Of a stretch of DNA of 64,000 nucleotides, positions 42,901 through 54,271 are shown in pieces. Positions within the stretch are counted from its first letter, which is position 1. Each line of letters starts with the position of its first letter. Position numbers and translations under genes: made by a program. The stretch spans positions 12,129,301 through 12,193,300 of the forward strand of contig CAUJGJ010000397.1 of assembly GCA_963170055.1 (NCBI GenBank), written 5' to 3'. Source of the DNA: Halisarca cf. caerulea. Taxonomy: Eukaryota > Porifera > Demospongiae > Chondrillida > Halisarcidae. The notes beneath the pieces are model-generated. The model was not told the DNA's origin. It saw only the letters and a list, made by a program, of their open reading frames with translations, and did not search any database.

Positions 42901-44664
42901 CCTGGCATCTCACCTTTGGAAGGACTGCTTTAAAATAGTGGAATTAACTGAAAATGTGAGACAACAAAAGGATTCGTCCTTTTCAGACCTGTTGAATCGT
43001 GTTCGAGTAGGAAAGCAAACGGATCAGGATATTAAGTTGCTGGAAAGTCACATGGTGGCAGGAAATAACATTGATCTTTCAAAGCCACCATTTGAAAAGG
43101 CTCTAGGTTGTTCCCTCGTGTTGCAGATTGCAATGCATTTAATGAAGGAGAATTGATGAAACTCTCTTCTACTACTGCAATCTTTGAATTTGAAGCCGAT
43201 CATGTGCTTTTAGAAAACAGAAGATCGACTTATGGGGCAGTCTCGTATGAGAAAGTGACCGAAGAATTAATTCCAGAGGATGACAAGGAATGTGGAGGAC
43301 TACCAAGAAGGCTAAAGATGGCACTAGGAGCTGAAGTCATGCTACGATGTAACATCAAGTGTGGAGATGGACTAGTGAATGGAGCCCAAGGAGTCATTGT
43401 GGGATTCAAGTGGGGTGGAAAACAGAGTACACAGTCCTCGCGTGGAGCCTTACCTGAGATTGTATATGTAAAGTTTCACGATCCAAGAGTTGGACAGTTC
43501 ATCAAAGTCTGCATCCCCAATGGACAACAGGAGGCAGTGGCTATTGAACCCATGTCGGTGCGATTTTATGGACGGCAGGGCACTGTTCTACAGCGGACTC
43601 AGGTACCCTTGATTTTGTGTTGGGCTGCCACGTTACACAAAGTGCAAGGTCTGTCACTTGATTCTGCTGTGTTAGACCTTGGCGAGAAAGGTTTTGAGGC
43701 CGGAATGTCTTATGAGGCATTAAGTCGGGTGAGGACACTAAATGGCATAGCACTGGTGAAATTTGAACCCAAGAAGCTTCATGCCAACAAAAGGGTGGAC
43801 AAGGAAATGGAGCGTTTGAGAAGTACACAGCATGCCGTTGCCTGTAGTCAGCCAAGTCAAGACAATTCAGAGGTGCTGCCGGTGGATTTGTCACAGTCAC
43901 AGGAGGATGAACCACCCACTTCTCTTCAAGATATAAGTATGACGGAAACAGATTTGGATGACTTTTTGAGGGAAGTTTTGGAGGAAATGAAGAGAGACGT
44001 ACCAGTACTACAATTATCAAGTCAAGAAATTCACACAACATGTACAAAGGAGGTGAAAGAATTTATGCGCAACATTGAGGACATTCTCAGAAGTAAAAAG
44101 AAAGAGTCAATGGAAGAATTAAAAGAATTGATGGAAGCTAACAAGATTGCTATGAAAACTTTAATAAATGAGGTTAACAAACAGGAAAATGATTTTTTCA
44201 ATGTGGAAACTCATGTGGTGGACATGTCTGTACAAGAGGAACTTTTGCCCTCATTTACATCACACTATGTTCCAGTGAGGACCACAGGTGATGGGAACTG
44301 TATGTATAATATCATCTCCATTGCACTGCATGGTACAGAAGAATATGCAGCACATCTGAGAGCAATCACTGTGTACAGCTTATTAGAAAATATGGAACAT
44401 ATGTTTGAGGCGATGTGCCTAGTACACAACTATTATTACGTAATGTGGATCGAAATGAAGAAAATATCACAGCAATTACAGAAAGGGAATGGATCAAACT
44501 TTTACAAGAAGCAGCTCAAGACCAATGCTGGGGAAATCATTTCCACTTGCATGCCTTGTGTCTTATGTTAAAGAGGCCAATATACATGTATGGCTATATG
44601 CAACACAGAAGTGTAGGAGAACTTGTCAGAGTGGATGTACACAGTTCATCTGTGGAAATTGAAT
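39958..44664 (+). pseudogene. Decayed Helitron: Rep, PIF1-like helicase and OTU-like protease
   Basis: Reading frames laid end to end give DYFQSRIMSKDSRWAKHPSY, the HUH motif SPHIHSLWW (HIH at 40959), the two-tyrosine motif YICSYMCKG (about 41377), a PIF1-type helicase with GGAGTGKSY (about 42460), IIIDEISM (about 42715), TLHKVQGLSLDSAV and YEALSRVRTLNG, and at the end an OTU-like cysteine protease (TTGDGNCMYNIIS with the cysteine; NHFHLHALCLML with a candidate histidine). Helitrons move by rolling-circle replication. An OTU domain is known from Helitron2/Helentron types. Stops at 40427, 41046, 41324 and 42525 and frameshifts near 42850, 43130 and 44430 disable it. The 5' end is lost to the LINE insertion. 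Confidence 0.85.
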
Positions 44665-44853
44665 GATTGTTTCAACAGAAAGACAGGAGAATGAACAATC
44701 ACATCAAGTACTTGCCTTTGCTTGAAGAATACCCCGCCATCAGAGGCTTTTTTGACTCTTCTCATTTCACAGCATTATTGCCAACTATGTCCACATCTTA
44801 CTTTTTTCACACCCTTTGTATCATTTAGGTCTCACCGGGGCTGTGAAATGTAA

Positions 44854-44915
44854 CAAGCAATTCGAGTTTAAAAAACTCATGGGCTGCCTACGGCCCTGGA
44901 AACTCGAATCGCTTG
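44854..44915 (+). repeat. 62-bp palindromic repeat, copy 1
   Basis: Arms CAAGCAATTCGAGTTT and AAACTCGAATCGCTTG flank GGGCTGCCTACGGCCC, which can fold on itself. A near-identical unit lies inverted at 50878-50940. This copy follows the last Helitron coding sequence by about 190 bp. Confidence 0.8.
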
Positions 44916-45050
44916 GAAATCGGCGTTATTGACTAAAATAATATTTCGAAGAACTCTTCTGGTCTAAAAGACCCCTCGCTGATAAAATCAGGTGCAAACG
45001 AATGAATTTCACCGAAATATAGCCGAAAGATTTTGTACCGACTTCGCGTC

Positions 45051-45063
45051 CACCATGTTGTTG

Positions 45064-45117
<54 letters not shown>

Positions 45118-45189
45118 TGACATCGTTCCGGACGTTCCGGACACTTCCGGTGAAAGTAAAAACAATATAGGGCCGCCTTCCAGCAGCCC
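45051..45189 (-). repeat. Interspersed repeat with a central (TA)n tract, copy 2
   Basis: Inverted counterpart of 3968-4123: CACCATGTTGTTGACA, a TA tract (45068-45117), TTCCGGACACTTCCGG and GGGCCGCCTTCCAGCAGCCC. Sequence outside these limits is not shared. Confidence 0.75.
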
Positions 45190-46209
45190 AAAAATTATTG
45201 TATTGAGGACTGTGTTTATGCACATGTAATTATATTTTGCAATTATTTACAACTTTTACTTTCTTCTCATGTTTCCAAGGGATTTCAAAATTTGATTTGC
45301 TCCTCATATGACTCTTCATAACTGACATCATATAGGGGCCAGAACGTGCATGCCCCCTATATTATTTCATTTTTGAAAGCAGTCAATAAAATCTTCTTTT
45401 TGTAGTTAGAAATAAAATAAAAGCTTTGGTAGTAAATATTAATATAAGAATCAACCATAGGCCAAACTAGAATAATTCTTAGATTCTTAGATACATACAT
45501 AGGTTCTCCCCACGATGACAAAATTGTCATCATATATCACCCAGTATGAAAGGTTATGCATAAGTTTTATGCTACTTTGAATGTAGGAGCACGTATCGCT
45601 GCTACACACGACACCATCCATTCAAAAATAAAAAAATCTGTGGTGGTAATGACTGCTTCCTCGTCAGCGAAGCACTATTGACGACAACATTAATAATTGT
45701 TGAACTGAATCAAAAGCATATGATTGGCATTTAAATGCGCTTTGTCTAAAAAGAAATTCAAACTATTAAATATTAGGAAAGTCCTAATCTTATGCTACTA
45801 TTAAAGTAACAGCATGTTGCTGTTATGCACAAAGCCATCCCTGAATGAATACCTCTTGATGACATTCTTTAGCTTTCATGTTTTGTGAAGCACCTCTTGG
45901 TCAACAATGTAATATTGTTGAATGTGATAGTCTAACCTAAATGAATTAGATAGAAACCAAAACTGAATTTTTATGCAATTAGACTACATTTCCATGCAGA
46001 CTCCAAGTCTGTACAGCTTTTGCAATGCCCCTGCTCAGAGTCCAGTTATTTGGGGCATCATGCAAATGCATTTAGAGTAGTTATTGCCCATATAGATAAG
46101 GTGGTTGAAATTTAGAGTCCATGTTTGAGCAAACACTTGTAATGAGCCAATTGCATTTAATAAGCAATCCTATAGCCTATAAGGGAAGAATATATGTCAT
46201 TGGGGAGTA
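45190..46209. other. Intergenic, nothing recognised
   Basis: AT-rich sequence with no supported ORF or repeat. Confidence 0.5.
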
Positions 46210-46437
46210 CAGTGGAATCGCGTTAATTCAACTATGGTTTAACTTGAACATCGCGCTAAATCGAACAAAGTTCGAAGTCCCTGGACAAGCGCTATACAAA
46301 AGTATAGAAAGTCTCTCGTCAGTTCGAATGTCAATCGCGTTAACTGGAACATTTTTAGAGGAACATATTATTTTAAAATGTACATTTAACAACAATGAAA
46401 GTAATAGAGAGTAAATAAATCATAGAACCATTGTTTC

Positions 46438-46830
46438 CTACTCCCTTTGTAGCCTTTCAAGGAAAGAACGGGCTCCACTAAAACACAAGTTACAGGGAAC
46501 TTGCATGCCTTTTTTGTCACCAAGATTTATTGCTTGGCCCGTAACAACCACAGTACAGAAATTCCTAGAATCAGCCTGGAGAAAGTAGCTGATTGTCTTC
46601 GCATATCGCCCAAGTCTCCCTTTGAGGAGGTGCCCGACCACGTCATCGTCCAGTAGAACTGCTACTGCAAATTTGTCCAGGGGATTTGTAGTTTCTACCT
46701 TAGTAGCTAAACTCTGCCCAAGATGCGGAGTCCAGAGATCTTTGTATTCGTGATATCCTCTGATATATGATGACAAGAAGAGCGTTTCTGTGATAGTCTC
46801 GCGTTGCACAGACCCGCTTCTCGCCTTCAT
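46438..46830 (-). CDS. HIRAN-domain protein, 130 aa
   Basis: An intact frame with SSYIRGYHEYKDLWTPHLGQ, PLDKFAVAVLLDDDVVGHL, ISYFLQADSR and CTVVVTGQAINLGDKKGMQV, the pattern of a stand-alone HIRAN domain. HIRAN domains bind DNA ends, best known at the 3' end of single strands in HLTF-type proteins. The ORF lies inside the Tigger terminal repeats and is transcribed away from the transposase, with the two starts about 90 bp apart and a probable shared promoter at 46831-46920. A role in transposon-end handling or in replication-linked transposition is speculation. It is better preserved than the transposase beside it. Confidence 0.7.
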   Translation of the reverse strand: MKARSGSVQRETITETLFLSSYIRGYHEYKDLWTPHLGQSLATKVETTNPLDKFAVAVLLDDDVVGHLLKGRLGRYAKTISYFLQADSRNFCTVVVTGQAINLGDKKGMQVPCNLCFSGARSFLERLQRE

Positions 46831-46920
46831 TTTTTAATGCTGACACCACGTGTTCCGCGAAAACAGAACGCCTACAGAGATCTCGAAGCCAGCTGTTCAC
46901 TGATTCGATCAAATTCAGCC

Positions 46921-48477
46921 ATGCCCAGAACACAGAAGTCTGTCTCAATTCGTGACAAGTATAACGCTATTATGGACCTTCAGAAAGGGATGAAAAACAA
47001 TGAAGTGGTGGCTAAGTATGGCGTTCCCAAGAACACTGTTTCAACATGGAAGAAAAATTCCGCAAATTCATAGCTGCCAATAACAGCACCTCAACAGCCC
47101 CTAAACGAAGACGGATTCGCGCTGGTCAGCACGAAGACCTTGATACTGCTTTACTGAAATGGTTCCAACACATAAGGGACAGAAATGTACCAATAAATGG
47201 CAAGGTAATCCAAGAAAAGGCTCTTCAGTATGCCAAAGAGTTGGAAATCGAAAATTTCCATGCCTCAGATGGTTGGCTTGATAGATGGAAGAAGCGTATC
47301 TCCATTTCCTTTAAGGTTGTAGCTGGAGAAAGTGCATCTGTCAGTGAAGAAATGGTTGCACCATGGATCGAAACAACCCTCCCCACAATTCTTTCTCAAT
47401 ATAAAGCGGAGGATATCTACAACGTTGACGAATGTGGTTTATTTTACCAAGCTCTTCCAAATCGTACACTGCATCTTTCAAAGGAAAATTGCCATGGAGG
47501 CAAGTAAAGCAAAGTGAGGATCACTGTTCTCTGTGGTGTCAATGCAGTAGGAGATGAGCTGCCTTTTGTTTGTCATTGGGAAATCTAAGCAGCCGAGATG
47601 CTTCAAGGGAGTCAAGAATTTGCCATGTCGTTATCGTCATCAGAATTAGTCATGGATGGATGCAGAGTTGTTTACTGAATGGCTTCAAGAGTTTGATCAA
47701 ACTGTTTCTGCTGATGGAAGAAAGGTGGCACTCCTTGTAGATAACTGCCCAGCCCACCCACATGTAGACGGTCTCCAGTCTGTCACCCTTGTATTTTTAC
47801 CACCCAACACAACGTCTAAAACACAGCTGATGGACCAAGGTGTTATCCACACCCTGAAAGCATACTGTAGGACACAATTGGTGCGGAGAGCATTACGAGA
47901 AATTGATGTACAATCCAACAAAAGCACCACAGAAATGTCAAGAATTTCAATCTTAGATGCCATGCTAATGCTAAAAGTTGCATGGAGGCAGGTGAAAGAG
48001 AGCACAATTGCTGCATGTTTTTGTAAAGCTGGAATCAATGAAAGTGCCACCAACCACAGCGATGATAATCCATTTGCTGACCTAAGGGAAGGAATGCAAG
48101 AGCTGCAATCCATCCAGCCAGAATTGGTACCAGCCACAGTAACCCCTGAAGAGTGGGTCAATTCTGATGCTGATGTCGAAACTGGTGTTGCAATTACAGA
48201 TGAGGACATCATCCGAGAATATCAGAGAACTCATGACGCTGATGCCAATAGTGATGAGGACAGCGATGATGATTACGAAGTGCATGATGAACCGCAGCCT
48301 CCACCATCCATCAAAGAAGTTCAGGCCGCTATGGACGTGATGCAGCAGTATTCCCTTTATCTGGAAAGTACTGATGTTGCCATACAAGTAACAAAGGTTT
48401 GCTCATCCATTGATGCAGCAATAGTACAACAGAAGAAACAGGCCCAAATTACTGATTATTTTACTAGTACAGTCTAA
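46921..48477 (+). pseudogene. Broken Tigger-type transposase
   Basis: Starts MPRTQKSVSIRDKYNAIMDL (Psq-type helix-turn-helix with NNEVVAKYGVPKNTVSTWKK). It shifts frame near 47060, continues with a CENP-B-like second DNA-binding region (ASDGWLDRWKKR) and NVDECGLFYQ (first catalytic aspartate), then a TAA at 47506, a frameshift near 47570 and a TAG near 47648. The last frame supplies LLVDNCPAHP (second aspartate) and PPNTTSKTQLMDQGVI (third). An acidic tail follows. Three or more lesions make it inactive. Confidence 0.85.
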
Positions 48478-48635
48478 TAACACATTAACTATCACTGTTA
48501 TGACCTTTAGATTGTGTTGAAACACATATTGTACTAAATTCTTATTGAGTTTCATTACTTTCAATAACTGGAACTCTCAATAACTGGAACTTTTTATGAG
48601 GTCCCCTGGAGGTTCCAGTTAACGAGATTCCACTG

Positions 48636-49415
48636 TATATATTAGTCATGTCTATACATCCTTAGAACAAAGGCAAATGGCTAATCATTACACATTGAAC
48701 CCCATATACAGATAGTCAGTGCCACCTCAACCTTAAGTTTACATCACTCTGCAAATTGAGTACAACTATAAGAGGTTGGGAATTATGGCACAGTATATCA
48801 CCCTTTACATCCTGTACCGGCATATATTGGTACGCAGTATACATTTCTTCTGGTATTTGCTACCTTCATCTGTATGCAGTACCTTTTCCCAAAGTACCTT
48901 CCTTTGGTACACAACTTCCAGTGCCCTTGATGGTAAACAGTATATTAGTATATAGTCTCACATATTGGGCTATGGACATTCCACAGCTCAATGGAGACTT
49001 GCATAGATCACAGTGATCGTACTATTGACTACTTGTGGCCAATTTTGGATACCTTGTGCACCTTAGCACGGAAAAAAATATTACTATAACATGCTGACTA
49101 TATTGATCTGTTGCAAGATCACATTGTATATTCTATTCTTTATTCTATAGCTACACATTTAAGTGATTCTGGCGGATCACACAATGGTACACCTGTACCA
49201 TTAGATATATAGCATTTTATTGCACCATTTTTATTTTGGATTGGAGGAGTTTTACGACCTCTTGCAGACCCTAGTTAAAATGAATCCAATCCTTTGGGAT
49301 GCAAAGCATGCCTACCTCCTCGTGGTGTATCCTGGGACTACTAATATTATAGTAGTGCAGAATGGCATGCATATTAAATGACATTGAAATTGTCACTGTC
49401 ATATATATATTATGG
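48636..49415. other. Intergenic, nothing recognised
   Basis: No supported ORF. Several CCGGCATATATTGGTACGC-like and TGGTAC motifs near 48815-48900 but no clear structure. Confidence 0.4.
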
Positions 49416-50698
49416 AGTACGGTAGTACTCCATATGTAGGATTGACATGGAAAAAACATGGCCGCCATACATTAGCGCAAATTTTGTTTTCGTCTGAAAA
49501 CTAGCGATGCAGTACAGTTAGTAACATTTAAAAGTGATATTGGTACCTTTTGACACACTAGCTATAAGATGAAGTAGTTAAAACCCTTCGTAGGCCAATT
49601 TCTTTAAAGAACTTTGCAATTTTAGATGAAAATGTATGGCTACGCAACACCAGTACCATTTTAAGATTATTCTTATTCTTCTTCTTTTTATTCTTCTCGT
49701 CGTTTTTTCGAACTGGGCTACAGGTCGCCACGAAGGGTCCAGAGGTCTCATCTTTCGCCAGTGAGCTCCGATTGTTAGCGCGAAGTGCCTTTTGTAGGTT
49801 TTGAAGCAATACCTACACTTCTAAAGCGAGAAAAAAATTAATAGGCAAATCCCATACATTCGCCGGATCAGCCATTTTCGGATCGTCGAAATGGCTACGC
49901 GAGACTAGACATACGCGTACATGCACATGCAAGGTCTGCACTTCAATGATCATTGACGTCAGCGCTCTTTTCGTTCGATCATTTGTTTCTAGATGGGTAC
50001 ATTGATATTAGTCAGATAACTGCATAGATTTCTAGTTTGTTTATCTTACAAGATTTGATCGTGTTCCTTCTCAACTGCAGTGGAAACCTATTCAAGCAAC
50101 CGTTTCGCTATAAAAGGAAAAACCGCACGAACAAGGGTGTATAAAAACCATTTAAAAATGGTACAAGGATGTAGGATTGACACAGGATCGTGCAAAAAGC
50201 CATTATCAAAAAAGGATTCTCCAAAAACACTTGGAACAAGGTTAAGTTGCAAAACCGGTACAGGGCTAGGTGGGCAAAGGGCAAGACAGGCATAGGGCTA
50301 GACGAGCATAGGGCTACACATGCATGAGGCTAGATGGGCATAGGGCTAGACAGAGTTTAATTGGACTGAATGTACACTGTGCAAATTCCTACATCCCGCA
50401 GCACATATGTACTGTATAATGTGCTGCACATGCGGGATGTAGGAATTTTCACAGTGTACATTCAGTCCAATTAAACTCTGTCTAGCCCTATGCCCATCTA
50501 GCCTCATGCATGTGTAGCCCTATGCTCGTCTAGCCCTATGCCTGTCTTGCCCTTTGCCCACCTAGCCCTGTACCGGTTTTGCAACTTAACCTTGTTCCAA
50601 GTGTTTTTGGAGAATCCTTTTTTGATAATGGCTTTTTGCACGATCCTGTGTCAATCCTACATCCTTGTACCATTTTTAAATGGTTTTTATACACCCTT
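49416..50698 (-). repeat. Non-autonomous interspersed repeat, copy B, with a duplicated inverted arm
   Basis: Minus-strand counterpart of copy A (22095-23150): starts at ATGGAGTACGGTAGTACTCCAT and runs to about 50415. There a second, inverted copy of the first 283 bp begins and runs to 50698, creating a long hairpin. Confidence 0.85.
50133..50698. repeat. 566-bp near-perfect inverted repeat (hairpin)
   Basis: Arms AAGGGTGTATAAAAACCATT... (50133 on) and ...AATGGTTTTTATACACCCTT (to 50698) remain nearly identical to the centre at about 50415. The centre includes GTAGGAATT and CGGGATGTAGG palindromes. A transcript would fold into about 280 bp of double-stranded RNA. Confidence 0.85.
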
Positions 50699-50877
50699 AA
50701 TTAATAAAACTGACTAGATCATGATCCCAATATAATATTATCTGGATTATTTAATTTTAAAACTTGACACACACACACACAAACACACACACATACACAC
50801 ACACATTTTATAATTATACACCACTACACAATGCCACGCATTACTCAGGGATCTTTCAATTCTGTGAGGATGATCTC

Positions 50878-50940
50878 CAAGTGATTCGAGTTCCCAGGGC
50901 CGTAGGCGGCCCACGAGTTTTTTTAAACTCGAATCACTTG
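50878..50940 (-). repeat. 63-bp palindromic repeat, copy 2
   Basis: Arms CAAGTGATTCGAGTT and TTAAACTCGAATCACTTG flank GGGCCGTAGGCGGCCC. Inverted relative to 44854-44915. Confidence 0.8.
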
Positions 50941-51016
50941 CTTTTTTCTATTTAATAATCTTAAATTGACTGAAATATGTGTTACATAAGGCACAGTAAG
51001 AACATAAGGTCTACAG

Positions 51017-51338
51017 AAGAATGAGAGAAATGGCAACAAATCGGCAACAGGTTCATGACTTATCTGTTCACCATCATGACTGGCGATCTAGTGGTAAATT
51101 GCATTAAGTAAGACTATTACAGTCATCACTTAAGAAATTATAATGTCAATGTGAGCAATTTGTTATTTTATCATATAGAACTGAACGAATTAGTCAGAAC
51201 TTTAGATGAGAGATTTGTGAGGCACTCTTCGAAATCTCGCCAATATCATCCGCCATCGAGACCAAAAAGGACTTCAAGTGGAAGCCAGAGGAATCCTCCA
51301 GGTAATGCTCCTGAGTGGACTTTAGTAATGCCCAGTTA
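51017..51338 (+). other. Possible two small exons of an unrecognised gene
   Basis: Open stretches 51021-51092 (REMATNRQQVHDLSVHHHDW, possible donor GTG|GTAAAT) and 51180-51301 (ELNELVRTLDERFVRHSSKS, donor CAG|GTAATG). The second resembles C-terminal segments of element-encoded proteins, but I cannot name the family. Confidence 0.25.
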
Positions 51339-51876
51339 ACACTCACTAACAATTACAACTTCTTTTGGCATCCATTTTCTTTTTCGTATTGTGAAATAAT
51401 TACAGTATTATAGTTATGATATACTTTTGAATATAAATTCAGTATAACGAATAATATTACCATAAATAGACTTCAGTTGTGGAATGGTTTGCATAAATAT
51501 TCAGATATACCTAAATGTATTCATAGCTATTGTAACACCTAATTGTGTTTGGTTCACAATGGTTTAAATGTGGACCGCAAGTTTCTACTTCGCAGGAAGT
51601 ATGTGTATACTGTTTCTGTGATCCGTGCGTGGGAAACCAGGCCTTCCTCCCAGATTTCATTAGAGGATCAGCCTCTCCAGATCTATAAGCAATGTTGCTA
51701 GAAGATTCCACCTATATAGGAAGGTCTGGTCCTATCTCAGGCAACTTGGGTTGTGGGATTTTCAACCCTACAAGGAGAGAAAGGGGAGGGCAGGACATGG
51801 CAATGCAGCAAGGGACATCATACCTTGGTGCATAAAACAAGTATGTCTATAATAGTACAAGTGAACGAACTGCAGT

Positions 51877-52231
51877 GTGCACAGACGATCACGTTTGACA
51901 TATTCACAAATGCATGTGTGTATTACAGGAAATACACACACACACACTCACACACACACGTGCGCATGCGCACACGTATGACATATTCACAAATACACAT
52001 GTATTACAGGAAATACACACACACACACATACACGTGCGCACACGCACACGAGTGATGCATTCACAAAGGCATCCAATCATCATGTATTACAGGAAATAC
52101 ACAAACACATACACACACACACACACACGTGCGCACACGAGTGACTCATTCACAAATACATACAATCATCAAGTATTACAGGAAATACACAAACACACAC
52201 ACACACACACGCACGCACACACACACACATG

Positions 52232-52269
<38 letters not shown>

Positions 52270-52343
52270 TACACATGCGCACACGCACACGAGTGACGCA
52301 TTCACAAATGCATACAATCATCATGTATTACAGGAAATACACA

Positions 52344-52394
<51 letters not shown>

Positions 52395-52412
52395 ACACAC
52401 ACACACATACAT

Positions 52413-52453
<41 letters not shown>

Positions 52454-52465
52454 CACATGCAATCA
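51877..52465 (+). repeat. Complex satellite with (CA)n spacers, five copies
   Basis: A core of the form GA.GCATTCACAAATGCATACA...GTATTACAGGAAATACA recurs five times, separated by CA tracts of different lengths. Histidine/threonine ORFs here are artefacts. Confidence 0.9.
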
Positions 52466-54271
52466 TGTGCACAAGTTTGCACTGTTTTGCTCACACATGA
52501 GATTCGGCAAAGAGTCCCAAATCCCCCAGCCCTTCCATACACAGACCACAAATGGAGCCCTGATGTGTAGCAAGATTAAACTACATGTCTATACATTTAC
52601 GTAATCATAGCAGTACGTCACTAAATAGATGCATGCATGCCCACCTCTATTCAGCATAGTACTAAATTACATACATTTAAGCGTGTTGAATTTGAATACC
52701 ACAGAGATATAAGACTCCATTCATGATTCGGAATCTCTTGAATCCTACACATACATGTGAATATAATACATGCAGAGTCAAAATAGTGCATGTGATGTTG
52801 GCACAATGTTTGTGCAAAATTAAGCTTACACCAAGGTCATCATCCTCATCATGTACAAGAGGGTTTGGATGGAAAATTTCCGCCAGTGGGTCATCTTATC
52901 CCACATCACTAATTCAGGAAAGATACCAAAGAATTCTAAATGATCGATCAGTACTAATTGAGTTGTTTCTGCATATAAAATAAGACGACACAGCTTACCT
53001 TTGATGAATATCATCATCAATTACCAGTCTACCTTCTGCCAATCCATTCATAAGATGGACCCACCTCCACCACACCTTTCAGCGAAAGTTGTCTGTTTTG
53101 GCCTTTCTGCATTGGAAGGGTGACGTGCGATTTGGCCTTCTGCCATCCACAATAAGCTTCTCGCTTGTCACTTCCCTGTCCACGTTTTCATTCTGAATAT
53201 AGATGGAGCATATACGTATACACGTATGCATGTATAGCAAGTATGAATATGTTAGGCACAAGTATATTTTGCTTCTATAGCCCCTAAAAATGATCTATAG
53301 GGGACATCCCCCGGCCCAGTTCCTACGCCTTTTACTAGACTAAGTACATGTACTTACCCAATCCATAACAGCTATGTCCATCCTCATCTGGTATGTCAGA
53401 TCTCCAAAGTGAATCCTTTTGGCAAATATGTAAACAGAGCATGATTAAACGATTCTATCCAAAAGGTATCCCGGCACTGCAATCATGCAAGAAGAGAGAC
53501 AATCCCATGCATAGCTACTGCCTATATAATGCTATAACCCTAACCCATAGGTACATCATTGCATGGAAATTACTAATACTCACCCGAGCATAGCTGTCTG
53601 CATGTCTATAAACTGGTAAAGATTTGATCTTTGCCAAAAAGGCATCCACTGTGGCCTTGTCTGTGATCACTTCTTCGTCAGGGGTATGGTTGGGATGCCG
53701 GCATAGAGAGGTGTAGTGGCAACCAGTATGCTTATCCTGTATTGGGTGACACATACATTTCTTTCAAATGAGCAAAATTAATATTGAATTTAGAAGAATG
53801 ACATTGAGTCCATATATGGCTATACTTGCAAACCTGGTAATGCTCCACAATATTCAGTAGCAGCTCTTTTAGCTTCTTACCAGATCCCCCGCAATTGGCC
53901 ATAGCCAAGTACGCATGGCGTTTAGTGCTGGCTCCTGTGATAAATTCATCATATACCTGACTTAGTTTTTTTATTCTGATGGATCCTTGTTTGAAGCTTA
54001 CTTTTGTCACTAAGCTGGGAAAACCATTTTTTCTCCATGTCCTTTTTGGGTCCTGCCGTGATATTCTTCATGGCATTTGATACTCCTTTTGTCCCTACAG
54101 ATATTGTATGAGGATTTACATGAAACATTGCATGACCATGTATAAACAGGACAATTATATATAGCTCACCATGCCAAGTATCGAAACTGTTGACATACCC
54201 TGCTTCCACAAGCCTCTTAGTGAGCGGTAAGTTCATGTCATGTGCCACCTCTGCCACTACCAATCCTGGTA

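Larger units (their letters stand above)
46210..48635. mobile_element. Tigger-type transposon with a divergent HIRAN gene, 2426 bp
   Basis: The left end CAGTGGAATCGCGTTAATTC and the inverted right end CAGTGGAATCTCGTTAACTG are flanked by TA on both sides (46208-46209, 48636-48637). Subterminal AACTGGAAC motifs occur at both ends. Inside, a HIRAN ORF reads out towards the left end and the transposase reads towards the right end. Confidence 0.85.
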
